The notes under the pieces: generated by a model | The model's input: only the letters and a program-made list of their open reading frames with translations | What the model was told of the DNA's origin: nothing | Databases searched by the model: none | Program-made: the position numbers and the translations under genes | Source: Diphasiastrum complanatum | Taxonomy: Eukaryota > Streptophyta > Lycopodiopsida > Lycopodiales > Lycopodiaceae | NCBI GenBank assembly: GCA_029204225.1 | Contig: CM055103.1 | Location: 41,931,368-41,995,367, forward strand | Direction of reading: 5' to 3' | DNA: 64,000 bases | Shown here: positions 44,055 to 55,138 of the stretch, one piece after another | Numbering within the stretch: position 1 is the first letter of the stretch | Layout of the letters: every line of letters starts with the position of its first letter

Positions 44055-45104
44055 TCAAAGGCCCATACAAGCTAGAACAGTCAGATTGTCATTATTGTAT
44101 TTCTTGCAATTAACAACTGAAATGAAAGTGGTATCAATAGAGAAAATGGGAATGGAAACAGAAGCAGTCGTGGATGGAGCAGAAAGAGGAGTAGTGACAA
44201 CAGAGATAGGAGGAGGAGGTTGTAGAGAAGAAGAAGTGACAATGCTACGTTGTCTAGTGGTAGGTGGAAATGAGGAGGAAGGGGCAGCGCCACGCATTCT
44301 CTTGTTGGCCGTTGTGTTAGTAACTGCGGATTGGGAGGATGTGGATGCGGCAGATGGCGGATAAAGGTTAGTGTGCGGCACGATGGAAGATAAAAGACTG
44401 GAGTGATGGAGTGCACTTTTGCCTCGAGAAGTGCGTAGCCGAAATTACACAATAGGGGGCCTGCTGCAATACGCTCACGGTTGTTGGGTTTGATGGAGAT
44501 GGTTAGTTCGTGAATGAGGAAGGCGTGCCAGTCGTATGGCACAACCATGGGGCCAGGGAATGCCAGGAAGGATTCCACTATCTACTCAGCAGCATGGACT
44601 GGAGTCTGTTCTTGCAAAATCTTGAAACAACTAGAAAGTTGTTCAACAGATGTGCAGCCGCCTGTATGACTAGTTTCGTGATAGCATCTATCAGGTAATC
44701 GTTGTTAGTCTGGATGGGGATCTCTGGTGCAGTCTTGGCAACGAAAGATTTGATCAAGATTTTTGTCTGACGATGGGAGATGGGCTAACGGTCACCGGAC
44801 ATAATGCCAACGGTGACCATCGAGTTTGCGTTAATTCTGACCTTGTACGTGGTACCTTGGTACAGCAATGGAAGCGCGACTTTGACGCATCCCAGGTGGC
44901 ATAAGCGTAAAGGGAGAGGCCCATGTTAATCTCAGAATGAAAAAGTGCTGAGAAAAAATCCATTGTCTCAAGAAGTGGGCCAACAGTCTGAAGCCATGAT
45001 TGAATTAGAGTGTTAGAGGGTAAGGGCCAGATCTGTGTGGCCAAGGGTATTTCACGCTGGATCACCTGCTTGGTGCCAGAGTCTTTCGAGGATGAAGAGG
45101 CCAT
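44055..45104 (-). pseudogene. Unrecognised protein, about 350 codons across shifted frames
   Basis: ATG 45104 starts MASSSSKDSGTKQVIQREIP, with IWPLPSNTLIQSWLQTVGPL and INMGLSLYAYATWD in the first frame. A shifted frame continues KILIKSFVAKTAPEIPIQTN, DAITKLVIQAAAHLLNNFL (about 44630-44760). A third gives ESFLAFPGPMVVPYDWHAFL, ISIKPNNRERIAAGPLLCNF (44380-44578), and a Ser/Thr/Pro-rich tail ends at 44055. The pieces lie in order with few stops, so this was one protein. It matches no retroelement or host domain I know. It sits between two gypsy elements and may be an element-specific ORF. Confidence 0.4.
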
Positions 45105-45238
45105 GTTAGCAGTGGTAGTTAAAGTGCAAAAAAGTAGGGAAAATGGTGGAAAAAGTAAAAAGAGGTGCAAACAACAAAGAATGTGAATAACGAGTGTTGA
45201 TAATCGTCCACTGGGTTCTCAATAGATTCTGCTGACAA

Positions 45239-47110
45239 TCATGCTACGTTTATCATATTCACCCCAGATGTGATTGGTGTGTCCATAGTGTAACATCTCG
45301 GTGAAGATGTGCTGGGTTTAGGATCTGATTCATATTGACATGTCCGACAGTCAATAGTTGCTAATGCATCCATCCATCTCACAACATCCGTCTCTGAATC
45401 ATAGTGACCACCCTTGGCTGACCTTGGGCGATCAATCGTGTGACCTGTGGTGGATGATCTGTCATCAACTTTGGGTGCAATAGGTTTCACCGCCCATGTG
45501 GTTGGATCAACCTTTACAGCCTGCTCTTTGTTCTCAAAGGTGAGTTCCCTATACCCCAGTTGTGTACTACTTGCACAGTCCTCAACCATGGTCTTCCCAG
45601 TAAAACATGATATGCAGTTGGAGATTCAGATATATCCATGACTACAAAAATCAATCACAAACTGCATGCCTGTTATTTTTACAGGGATATCGGCAACTAC
45701 ACCCTTTGGGTTAACACATGATTGATCCGCTAGCTTGATGGCAAATCTTGCTGGCTTCAACCCTTGTAGACCCCATTTTTCATATAAAGTAGTGGTAATC
45801 AAATTGACACTTGATTTTCCATCTACTACTGCTACCTCATCCTTGTATCTCTTGTGTTTGATTGGCAAGGTGATGTTGTGTTCCTCACTTTCCCACATTG
45901 CCCCGATGTGGAGGGCGTTACTTGTTTTTTTATAGCCCGTACAATATATGGGCTCAAGCGCTACTGGCTCCTCATCCGTTTTGGCCCATTCAGCCAAAAG
46001 GCTTTTAGCTTGTGGCGCAATCTATAGTAATTTCCCTAGAGGTAAACTAACACGGCTTGCCAATAAGATTGTGATTCTTTTGGTGTGCGGTTCCTAGGGC
46101 TCTACCATGTGAAAAGGTGGTTCATGACGATGCAACCGATCGATCTTATCTATGCGCAATGGTGAGCCCGCTTGCGGTTCCCGTTCGCCGTTAGCTGGAG
46201 GTTCCGTAGGATTGTCCCTTTCTTGCTCTTTTTCCTCTACTTGGGCTCTCTGTACCCAGTGTCGTATTTTTTGGTACTGTCTTCTTTCTTCCCTCACATT
46301 TGGATATGGCGCTGAAGTTGAGGGCTGGTCATCATTGATCGATGGTGTTGGTGAGGGAGCCACTTCCTTCCTCTTCTGTGATCGCGTAACAGCTAACACA
46401 AGAGCATGGAGTTGTTGCCCTTCCGGTGGCATCCTCGTTGGAACTACTAGTTGTTGTATTGCAATGAAGTTTAGTGGTGCACTGGTTCCAGGTCTCAATG
46501 GACAATTCTTGAAGCAGTGTCCATAACCACATTCTTGGTAGAAGGATGTATATTGTCCTTTGTAAGGACATTTTGCAATTTTGTGTCCTTCGTCACATCC
46601 GTAGTAGTTGTAGTTCCTCCCGCCTTGACGCTGAGTTTGAGCTGCAGAGGCTGCAAAATATTCATTTATGACAGGATCCATAAATGGTTCCGATCCATAC
46701 CATTGTTGTTGCTCAGGTTGAGGTGGTACTTGCATCTCTGGTTCCGCTGCTGTTAGGTTTACATGGGCCACTTGTTGATTGACTGGCCCTGGTGGTGCAG
46801 GTAAGGCCATACGCTATTGCTGATTCGGTGTGCCATACCTTGGTGACACGTTTGGTGCCCCTTGATGATATGGATAAGAAGTCTGATAAGGACTTCTTTA
46901 TTGTTGAACAATCCGAGGGTTAAATGGGCAAAATGTCATATCGTGCGATATTGCATTGCATGGATGGCAAAATCTATGTGTCAGTCTCAGATTTTGCTTT
47001 AGGACTGGACACTCATTCATTGTATGGTTTTGCGTGCACATTGAACACCATACATTCTAGCTGGTTTGGTTCCGGTTGATCTGGCGTTGTTGCTATAGCT
47101 CCTTGTAAGG
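45239..47110 (-). pseudogene. Ty3/gypsy gag-protease
   Basis: Minus frame 46810-46094: Pro/Gln-rich start, a decayed zinc-knuckle pair (GCDEGHKIAKC and CGYGHCFKNC), then a charged segment ending in RHEPPFHMVEP. After a stop: LLAEWAKTDEEPVALEPIYC, then the protease VAVVDGKSSVNLITTTLYEKW (D-G-K-S instead of D-S/T-G), ending near 45626. More gag-pol linker lies at 45239-45589. Upstream gag text runs to about 47110. No reverse transcriptase follows. Confidence 0.65.
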
Positions 47111-47339
47111 TTCCCTCCAAAATGCAGATTGGTGTGTTTTTTGGATATCTTGGTTGGTTGGTTTGGGTTTCAAGCCCTTAGAGGCCGTTCAGGGCCTCCT
47201 CTACCCTCTCACACCTCCTACGCTAGCTGTGAATAGTCCAAACACAAAAATTTACAAAAAACTAACTCTAAACTCCCAAAAGTCTATCTAAAACTACTCT
47301 AGAAAGCAAGAATTAGCTAAAATGCAACTACACTAGTTA

Positions 47340-47366
47340 GTGGAAACCTGGCAACGGTGCCACTGT
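47340..47366 (-). other. Gypsy primer-site/leader motif
   Basis: Minus CTACAGTGGCACCGTTGCCAGG resembles the plant TGGCGCCGTTGCC primer site (tRNA-Asp type). It lies upstream of the minus gag-protease block and probably belongs to it. Confidence 0.5.
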
Positions 47367-47414
47367 AGGGGCTTCGATCTGACATTGTAATAGCCCTTCT
47401 GTCTATCAACATGC

Positions 47415-48505
47415 ATGTGTCAAGATCCTGAAGAACTAGATCCACGAAAGCCACTAGCAAACGAATATTTCATAGAAGCAGCAGAACCCCTCAAGGCAAT
47501 GTTGGTAGGCAGAATGAGAATAGTATGCAAAGGATCCACTACTAGTGTCCTGATAGTCGTAGATGATCTCTTGCAAAAATGCATAGATTGGGATCTAGCT
47601 GAGGATGAAGCTCTATACAAGCTGGAAGTCTTGTTGTGAGACAATAGCATTAAGATGGTGAAAGACTCAACAGCCGATCATTGATCCAATTCATCAAGGC
47701 ATGCCAAGGGTAAGGAGCCTATCACTTTGGATCCCCCATTTGGAGGCTCTCCAAAAGAAAAATCTCTTGTCCCCATTGCACAATTAGGTTCGAAGGCATC
47801 TAAGAGCATCAAGAAGCTTGATAGGGCTTTGGAAAAGATGGGAATTAACAATAAGCCAACCACCAGTCCTCCCCGACAACGCAAGCCCCTCTATAAGGCT
47901 AAAACCGCTGAGTGGAAGGCCAAGAGCAATAAACGAGAAATCAAGACCGATTTGATGATCACACATGAAATGCACAAAAAAATACACCAAAGTAGAACCC
48001 AAGCCTGCGCATGATGTGCCACAATACTTCAAGGACAATGAGATGGACGAAGGGGTAGTGGTCATGTCCAGAGCCAAGCGAGAACTGATGGAAGACACCT
48101 CCCAAGGGGCCAACGTTTACGAAGGTCCTATCCATACGAAAGAGATAGATCTAGCAGAAGATGGAAAAGACAGTCACATAGTGTTTGTTGGAGAAGATGT
48201 AGAAGGAGAGAAACTCGAGGATCTTAAAGCCTTTTTTCACAAATATTGTGATTGTCTAGCATGGAATTACTTTGAGCTGAAAGGCATACCGCCAGATGTA
48301 GTGGTTCACACCATCTAGCCAATCCTTTCGTCTTCTTCGTAGATCACCAAGCCCTATTGTATTTGGTAAATAGACCATGCACAGCCGGATGGATCACCCA
48401 ATGGTTGCTGCTTCTCCAAGAGTTCGACTTCAAAATAGTTGTTCGCAAGGGAAAGCAACACTATTTGGCTGATCACCTCTCACGGATCCGCAACATTCAA
48501 TAATC
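47415..48505 (+). pseudogene. Ty3/gypsy pol remnant
   Basis: Plus frames: a 117-codon frame 47965-48318 ends DLKAFFHKYCDCLAWNYFEL then KGIPPDVVVHTI, the segment just before gypsy reverse transcriptase. Immediately after come FVDHQALLYLVNRPC and KGKQHYLADHLSRIRN, the end of RNase H (about 48325-48500). The whole reverse transcriptase is missing between them, an internal deletion of roughly 1 kb or more by family comparison. The earlier frames 47415-47884 are linker sequence. Confidence 0.7.
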
Positions 48506-48909
48506 CCTGACACCATTCTCGAAACACCCTGAGCGGCTTGAAAAGAGCACTACTATTATTTTTGGCAGTCCCAACCCTTGCCAATATTGTCCTCTATTGC
48601 AGATGCATGCATGGTCAAGTCTGTCCAGAAAAACTCTAGCCTGGTTAGGAGTTAGGCTCAATTTTTTATGGAACTGTCATTTTTAGTAAACAATAGGAGT
48701 TCCTGATTAGAAAATCTTTCAAATCTGACAGCCAATCGAGAAATGGATTGTGCACAGTGCAAACGTTGATGATTTGGCATTGATAGGATTGAACTCTAAA
48801 AATAGCAATAGGTGGGTAATGGACACCCCTATATAAAGATGCGAGAAATCAGATTCATTACTCACTCATTTTTTGCAATTACTCGTCTTTTCTCGCCTAC
48901 AACTCATTT
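48506..48909 (+). other. Gypsy 3' flank or LTR remnant into which the copia inserted
   Basis: No open frame. Text near 48870-48904 (TTACTCGTCTTTTCTCGCC) is of the same kind as 58980-59300, supporting that 48909 and 58975 were once adjacent. The last five bases, CATTT, are the target duplication. Confidence 0.55.
48905..48909. repeat. Left target-site duplication CATTT of the copia element
   Basis: CATTT here and at 58975-58979 flank the two copia LTRs exactly. Confidence 0.8.
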
Positions 48910-49652
48910 TGCTAGGGAAGTGTGAGAAGTTCCCTCGGTGTGTGCACTATTGGTAACAATAGGCGAACACAATAATGAGGTTAAGTTTAGAGCAAGGTGT
49001 GCGGTGATAGCGAAAGCAAGAGCAGACAATCAAACAAGCAATCAGAAGGTCAGACAAAGAGCGAAAAGCATTGCAAATGCTGACAGAACCTAAACACAAA
49101 ACTAGAAAGCACTTTATTTTGATTGATTGTAGTGAAATACAAGTCAGTGATGCAGGTGAGCACAAGACAATAGCGGGTGAAACCGCGTGCTCACAAAGCT
49201 AACTACAAACTGTAAAAACTATGAGCTTATTATTGACAATCCGTCTGAAGAGAAGAATCAATGCATGAAAGCATCTACTGTGTTTGTCTCATTGGATTTG
49301 ATAATCCATGTTTTTGATCATTGATCAATTACATGCGTCTTCTATATAATAATTTACATGCTATCTACTTTTATGAAGATGAGTGTGCAAGAGAAGGTGT
49401 GGAACCGTTATGCCGTCAGAAAGATGTTGTCACTATCAAGTTGGTTACGCAGTACAGAGGATGAGGTCAATAAGTTGGGATTCTCCGATATGTCATCCAG
49501 GTTGGGTTTTTGCGATAGTTCGTCCATATGTCAGCCATCTTCACTTACTTGTCTTTAGTAGTTGAGCTGCGCAACAATGCAAGTAAATATGCAGCAATGA
49601 ATGGAACTAGATTAACATGAGATTTAGGAGAGTAGAGGAAATAAATCGAACA
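48910..49652 (-). repeat. Copia 3' LTR
   Basis: 743 bp. Minus start TGTTCGATTTATTTCC, end CTTCCCTAGCA. Text matches 58205-58974 with substitutions and small gaps. Confidence 0.85.
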
Positions 49653-49664
49653 CCTCCCCTTAAT
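49653..49664 (-). other. Copia polypurine tract
   Basis: Minus TTAAGGGGAGG directly precedes the 3' LTR start. Confidence 0.75.
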
Positions 49665-51148
49665 CTGGATCCGTCAATGCTTCAATCTTCAAACTAAGTA
49701 GTACACAAAATTTGTTGTGTACATCAATGCTCAATGCTTTGGTGAACACATCTGCAACCATGTCCTGCGTTCGATAGTACGTTAAGCTCATCTTTCTATC
49801 AAGAATCTTGCCCCTAATATAGTGATATCCGATTTCAATGTGCTTACTACTAGAGTGAAATCTAGGGTTGGTCGATAGGGCAATTGCATCTGATTATCAT
49901 AGAATATGAGTGCCAGGGTAACTGGTTCAAACTAATGTTTGCTAGTAAATTTCTCAAACAAAATGTCTCTTTAATAGATTGAGAAACAACAATATACTCT
50001 GCTTCTGTAGATGAAAGAGCAATAGAGTTTGCTTATGATTGTTTCAAGATATAGGACCGTCGTTGAAGAAGAATGTAAATCTAGATGTGGATTTACGATT
50101 ATCTACATCTCCTCCCTAGCTTGCATCAGAAAATCCACTGAGCCAATGAAGATTGTCGTTGTTGACTTCTCCATAGCAGATGCACTGGTCTATTGTAACT
50201 CGAATATATCTCATGACTTTTATAAGAGCCTTCCAATGGGTAATGCCAAGATTGGCCATGAATTGGCCGAGTGCGCTAATTGCAAAAGCAATATAGACCA
50301 TTGCATACATGAGAGATTCTCATCTGCTCCTCTTCCTGCTTAGTCTGAGGACATTGTTTCTTCGACAAGTGCAGACCTGGTTCCATTGACGAGTGAGCTA
50401 ATTTACTGTTAATCAGATTATATCTGATAAGAACATTGTGAGGATACCTTTATTGAGTAATATAAATCAACCGTCTCGCTTTGTCTCTATGGATTTGAAT
50501 GCTTAGACAAAAGTGAGCTTCACCCAGATCAGTCATGTCGAATTCAGAGGACAATATATGTTTAGCATCATTCACCAGATTGATACAGTTGCTGAAAGGC
50601 AATGTATCATCTACATACAAGGTGATAATTATAAAGGATTGTTGCACTGAATTGAAATAGACATTACCGCCAGTCATGCTTGGTTGAAAGTCTTTTTGGA
50701 TGAGGAATGCATTGATTCTCTGGAACCAAGCTCTGGCTGATTGTTTCAAGCCATAAAGTGCCTTGTGGAGTTTGCAAACATGATGCTTTATACCTTCAAG
50801 AATGTATCCTTCAGGTTGTAGCATGTAGATGTCTTCTTCGATGACTTTATTCAGATAAGTTGTATGTACATCGAGTTGATGTACTTCTAGGTCGGTTGTT
50901 GTAGCATACGTTAGGAGGGCTCGGGTTGATGAGTGTTTGATTACTGGACTGAAAGTCTCATTGTAGTCAATGGTGAGAATTTGAGCAAATCCTCGTGCTA
51001 CTAGTCTTGCCTTCCTTCGATCAATCGCTCCATTAGCATTGTATTTGATTCTAAAGACCCATTTGCAATCGATGAGATTGCATCCAGCAAGAGCTTCGAC
51101 TAGTGACCATGTCTGATTCTTGATCAGAGAGGAATACTCTCTGTCCAT
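49665..51148 (-). pseudogene. Copia reverse transcriptase and RNase H
   Basis: The frame 51148-50450 (232 codons) holds WKWVFRIKYNANG-type start (DCKWVFRIKYNANGAIDRRK), LVARGFAQ, LDVHTTYLNKVIEEDIYM, LYGLKQSARAWF and the YVDD box (ITLYVDDTLPFSN). Continuation in other frames to about 49665 includes HWKALIKVMRYIRVTIDQC (50116-50310), GSLMYAMV-like text and the RNase H tail next to the polypurine tract. The frame is broken at 50450 and again in RNase H. Confidence 0.85.
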
Positions 51149-52826
51149 TGCTTCTTTCCAGAGATCGGAGTCTGGGTGGCTAAGTGTCTCATCAACTGAT
51201 ATTGGTTCCTATATTAAAAGACAGGCAGACTTATGAGTATACCTTGTGGGCTGTGTGCATACTCGGCTTGATCTTTTTGGAGGAAGTGTCAAAATCCTCG
51301 AATTTGTAATTGCTGAGTAACAACAGCATCTTCGTCTAGCTCGCTGTCATGTAGTAGATCACCTACAGGCACGCTTGAGCCTACGGCTAGAATGGTCGTG
51401 TCAATGAAAGGTGTTGAAGGTTCACTTGGAACTATGTCTTTGCCTTTGAGGTTGATGAACTGATCCTCGATACAGAATGTATCCCGGCTGAATAAGATCT
51501 GCTGGGTATTGGGGTCGTACAGCTTTTAAGTGTTGTCAGATAAAGTGTATTCGATAAAGATTGTCTTGAGACCTTGGAAGTCAAATTTCTTTCTTGTCTC
51601 CTTTGGGGTCTGCACATAGGTGATACATCCAAATACTAGTAGGTTCTTCAACGAAGGCTTTGGTCCTATCCACACCTCGTGGGGTTTTCTACCTAAGAGG
51701 GCCTTGGTTGAACATCTGTTTTGGATGTAAGCTGCAGTGGAAACAGATTCAGCCCAGAAGTTCTTCGACAAAGATGAGTATGCCAACATACATTTGGCTG
51801 ACTCGACCAAGGTACGATTCTTCCTCTCGGCTAAGCCATTAGACTGAGGCGAATAAGGAGTGATAACTACTATTCAATGCCTTGGCTCTAGCAGTACTCT
51901 TTGAATTCGGTAGAGATGAACTCTCTACCATTATCTGATATGAGGGCTTTGATTTTCTTACTAGTCTCTTTCTCTACACGCTCCTTGAAGATTCTGAAGC
52001 AATTGAAAGCTTCTGATTTTTTCTTAATAAAATATACCGTAGTTCTTCTGGAAAATTCATCAATAAAAGTTATAAAATACTTTGTATCATTCAGTGAAGA
52101 ATTCTTCATTGGACCACAGATATTTGTATGTACAACATCCAGTAATCCTCTAGTAATATGCTGATGGCTTGATCTAAATGGTTGCCTTGTCTGTTTACCG
52201 ACTAGACAGTCTTGACAGACAGGTAATTCGACTTTCTTGTTAAGATAGTCGAGATCAAGAACAATGGATTGCTTAGACATTTGTTGTACAGAAGCATGAT
52301 TCAAATGACCAAGTCTATAATGCCAAAATAAACTTTTATTTATCTGAACATAAGTACTAAGTCCTTGACTAGAGGCAAAAAAACAATGACTTACTCTATA
52401 CAGGTATCCATGCCTCTTTCCGAGTGCTAGGATCTTGTCTGTCCTATCGACTACTTTACATTGATCAAATTCAAATTCTACTTTATGTCCTAAGTCTGTA
52501 ATTTTGCTACCAGAGAGCATATTTGTTGACAGATTTGGTACATGAAGGACATTTGAAAGTAGCTTACATTGATCATTGGCAAAGTTCAATCTTACTGTAC
52601 CTTCACCTTTGATAGCTTGAGTGCTATTGTCACCAAGGTGAACATATCGTCTGATACTGTACGACATATAGAACTCAAAACAACCGATATGGTTGGTCAT
52701 ATGTTGTGTAGCATCGGAATCAAGAAACCAAGAGTTGTCATTGGATCCTTCTTGATGGTTTGTCATGAAAGCATCATGATTCGATTCTTGAATAGGTTGT
52801 GGAACTTTTGCAGTTGCATTTGCCAC
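51149..52826 (-). pseudogene. Copia protease and integrase
   Basis: 312-codon frame 52826-51888: protease NSWFLDSDATQHMTNH, LSNVLHVPNLSTNML, GAG-preintegrase HYRLGHLNHASVQQM with VCQDCLVGKQ, and integrase DVVHTNICGPM (D to N at the usual D-I-C-G), FITFIDEFSRRT, ISDNGREF. A stop at 51888 is followed by ESAKCMLAYSSLSKNFWAES and KPSLKNLLVFGC (51526-51810), the end of integrase, then the linker to reverse transcriptase (51149-51525). Confidence 0.85.
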
Positions 52827-53381
52827 TTGATTTGACTGTTCTTTGCTGCTATTCTTTGCCTACAGTATCCGACAATCTTGGATCTCATGGTTACAACGCT
52901 TGTAGTATCTGCAGAGCAGCTTCTTTTTTGTCGGTTGATTCGACTGCTCGTGATGATGTTCAGTTTCTGATCTTTCTTTGATGATCTCGGGCCTTTCTTC
53001 TTCTGCTTAGTCGAGCCTTTGTCGATATATAAGGCGTGAGAGTCAACGGTCGAGGAACTGGAGGCTTCGTTCCTTCGAGAGTCTTCCTGTGTGATTCTGA
53101 AGGGAATCACCATTTGCCATCTTGAGGGAGTAAAATTTCTTCCTGAGATGTAGCTTGGAAGCTATATCTCGCACTTCATATAATGTGCTCAAGATGTCCC
53201 AGATTTTCTTGGATGTCTGAGCTTCGGACACATGGCCGATTTGCATGTCTGAGATGTTGAGGATAATAAGCGCAAATGCTTTGCCATCCTTCAGCTTCCA
53301 TCCAGAAATTGCTACGTTGTCGGCTTCGGGTCTTGCCTCTTCACCTGTAACAACGTCATACAATTCCTTAGCCATTGGCGA
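52763..53381 (-). pseudogene. Copia gag, N-terminus lost at gypsy junction
   Basis: MAKELYDVVTGEEARPEADN, then AFALIILNISDMQIGHVSEA, TLYEVRDIASKLHLRKKFYS, and basic zinc-knuckle-region text (CSADTTSVVTMRSKIVGYC, frame-shifted). The expected first 25 or so codons are absent, since sequence before 53376 is gypsy LTR. Confidence 0.8.
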
Positions 53382-53791
53382 CTGGATTCATGGCGCTAGT
53401 TGAGCTGCCCAAGTTTCTGTCTCCCGGACTCCCCTATAGTTCTAGTGTGATTTGGGGCGCCCCCTCTATCCTGGAATATAGTGCTTTCGTGTAAAGCAAG
53501 CTTTTCTGGACTTAGTTTTTATTTTGCTGATTAAGCCTAGCAAGCCTAGTAGAATCAGTCTGGCTCCCGAACAAGGGTCCCAGAGTCGTCTCGGCGGCAA
53601 AATCAACTTGGTTCCTGACTAGGCCATGACTCGAGCTCCAGAGCTAACTCATGACTTGTGACTACTTGACTGGCTCACCATAGGTCGGAGGCTCAGTCCT
53701 TGACTTTATAACTTGCTCTGGGACCTTAGGGAGCATCACCCCTTAGAGTCTTACATGTCACACTGGGTGCACCCAAGTCATCTTTACAACA
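53382..53791 (-). repeat. 3' LTR of gypsy copy 2, truncated
   Basis: Starts TGTTGTAAAGATGACT on minus. Matches 57541-57951 and 61571-61982. Its last about 497 bp are missing at the copia gag junction. Confidence 0.85.
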
Positions 53792-53805
53792 TCCTCCCCT
53801 CATTT
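53792..53805 (-). other. Gypsy polypurine tract
   Basis: Minus AAATGAGGGGAGGA immediately before the LTR start. Confidence 0.8.
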
Positions 53806-54470
53806 GAGAAAGTTGATGTCCTCATCAGGGCCAAACTAGAACCTGAGACTCATGGCACGGGCTTAATTCGCCGACCAAACTTTATTCACAGATACAAGGG
53901 CAAAAACTTGATTCACCGGCCAAAGAAGACCAACTTGTAAATAAAAGTAAAACATTGTGTTTGCACTCAGCACAAGAAAAGTGTGAATCTAGTTCACTTA
54001 CGTAAAACCTGTGTAAAGCTGCTGCATTTAGATACTAGACTGAGGCTCACCCCTTTGATGAAAACGCGGCCTACTTTATTAACATGGAAGGAAAAGGTAT
54101 CTGCGGGGTCCCTTGAGTCTAAATTATGTCATTTTGTCGCACGTCTGAATGAGTCCCCTAGGACTCTAGATTTTTTGTTTGGTCACCCAGGTTGAGCTCC
54201 CTGAGCTCTGCATCAGCACTTGGATCCATCTTTGATGTAGAAGCTGCAGGCAATGTTGGCTCCATTTGATCATGCGTCAGCTGGTTTGTCGTTGTTGGCT
54301 ATCCTTCGTTAAAAAGGTGAATGAGATTGGGAGGGATGGCTGGCTCAGGTTCAGTTGTGTTGTTCCTTTCTAATTAGTCCCCTGGCACAGCTTTGATGAT
54401 GCAAGGTCTTCTGCCATTATATAATAACACAAGGTTAACCCCTTTTGCCAAGAAGGCCACCACGTGTTTG
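53806..54470 (-). other. Region between protease and polypurine tract in gypsy copy 2
   Basis: Minus text just after protease (NKHVVAFLAKGVNLVLLYNG) still resembles the linker to reverse transcriptase. Then comes PAASTSKMDPSADAELREL, followed by non-coding sequence. No reverse transcriptase motif (no LPFGL, no YxDD) appears in any minus frame. Confidence 0.6.
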
Positions 54471-54475
54471 TTAAA

Positions 54476-55138
54476 CTAGCTTAGTCCCAAGATAGCATCA
54501 AAAGCATCCATCTTCAAGATTGTGAATGTTAATCGATTTTTCCAAGTGCCCAGCAAGATTGGTAAGCTAGTTGCCAATCTACAGGTTGTCATTGTACCTT
54601 TCGCGGTCTCCACACAAATAGGGATTGCATTTTCTTCACATTGAATGCCCAATTCCCCTGCCAGGCTTTCTGACAAGTACTTATGTGATGCTCCCAGGTC
54701 TACCATGAAGTGAATGATCTTGTCTTGGATACAACCTTTCAGGTACAATAACTTTGATCCTCTTGTAGGAGTCGCCATGCGATGTTCACAATAAGTCGCA
54801 AGTGCCCCTATTTGTTGTAAGGCATTCAGGTAGGACTCTGTCAAATTCGTTTCTGGGTCTTCTTCGTCATCTTGTTCACTATCTTCTTGATCGAATGCCT
54901 CTCTTTCCATCCTATCAAATATCTCGGTTGCCGCCATGATTTGTTTGTTCAATGGTTTGGGGCATGACCTCCAAGAGTGACCTTGCTGATGACAATTAAA
55001 GCAGTGCATGGAATTGCCCACCGTTGTTGAGCTGTTGCTGTGACTAGCTGAAGGTCCAACGTTATTCCTTATCTGAAAAGTGTTCCCTCCACTACCGCCT
55101 TGGTGGCCAAACCATGTTTTTGCTAGGAATTTGTTCAT
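54476..55138 (-). CDS. gypsy zinc knuckle and aspartic protease domain
   Basis: 220-codon open frame. The zinc knuckle CFNCHQQGHSWRSC fits C-x2-C-x4-H-x4-C (about residues 47-60). An acidic linker follows. The protease has FMVDLGASHKYLSE (about 143-156), where D-L-G-A replaces the usual D-S/T-G-A, and ends AILGLS. The protease would process gag. The leucine substitution beside the catalytic Asp occurs also in copy 1 (VDLGA), so it is a family trait, not private decay. Frame is closed off from gag at 55139 by a TAA. Confidence 0.75.
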   Translation of the reverse strand: MNKFLAKTWFGHQGGSGGNTFQIRNNVGPSASHSNSSTTVGNSMHCFNCHQQGHSWRSCPKPLNKQIMAATEIFDRMEREAFDQEDSEQDDEEDPETNLTESYLNALQQIGALATYCEHRMATPTRGSKLLYLKGCIQDKIIHFMVDLGASHKYLSESLAGELGIQCEENAIPICVETAKGTMTTCRLATSLPILLGTWKNRLTFTILKMDAFDAILGLS

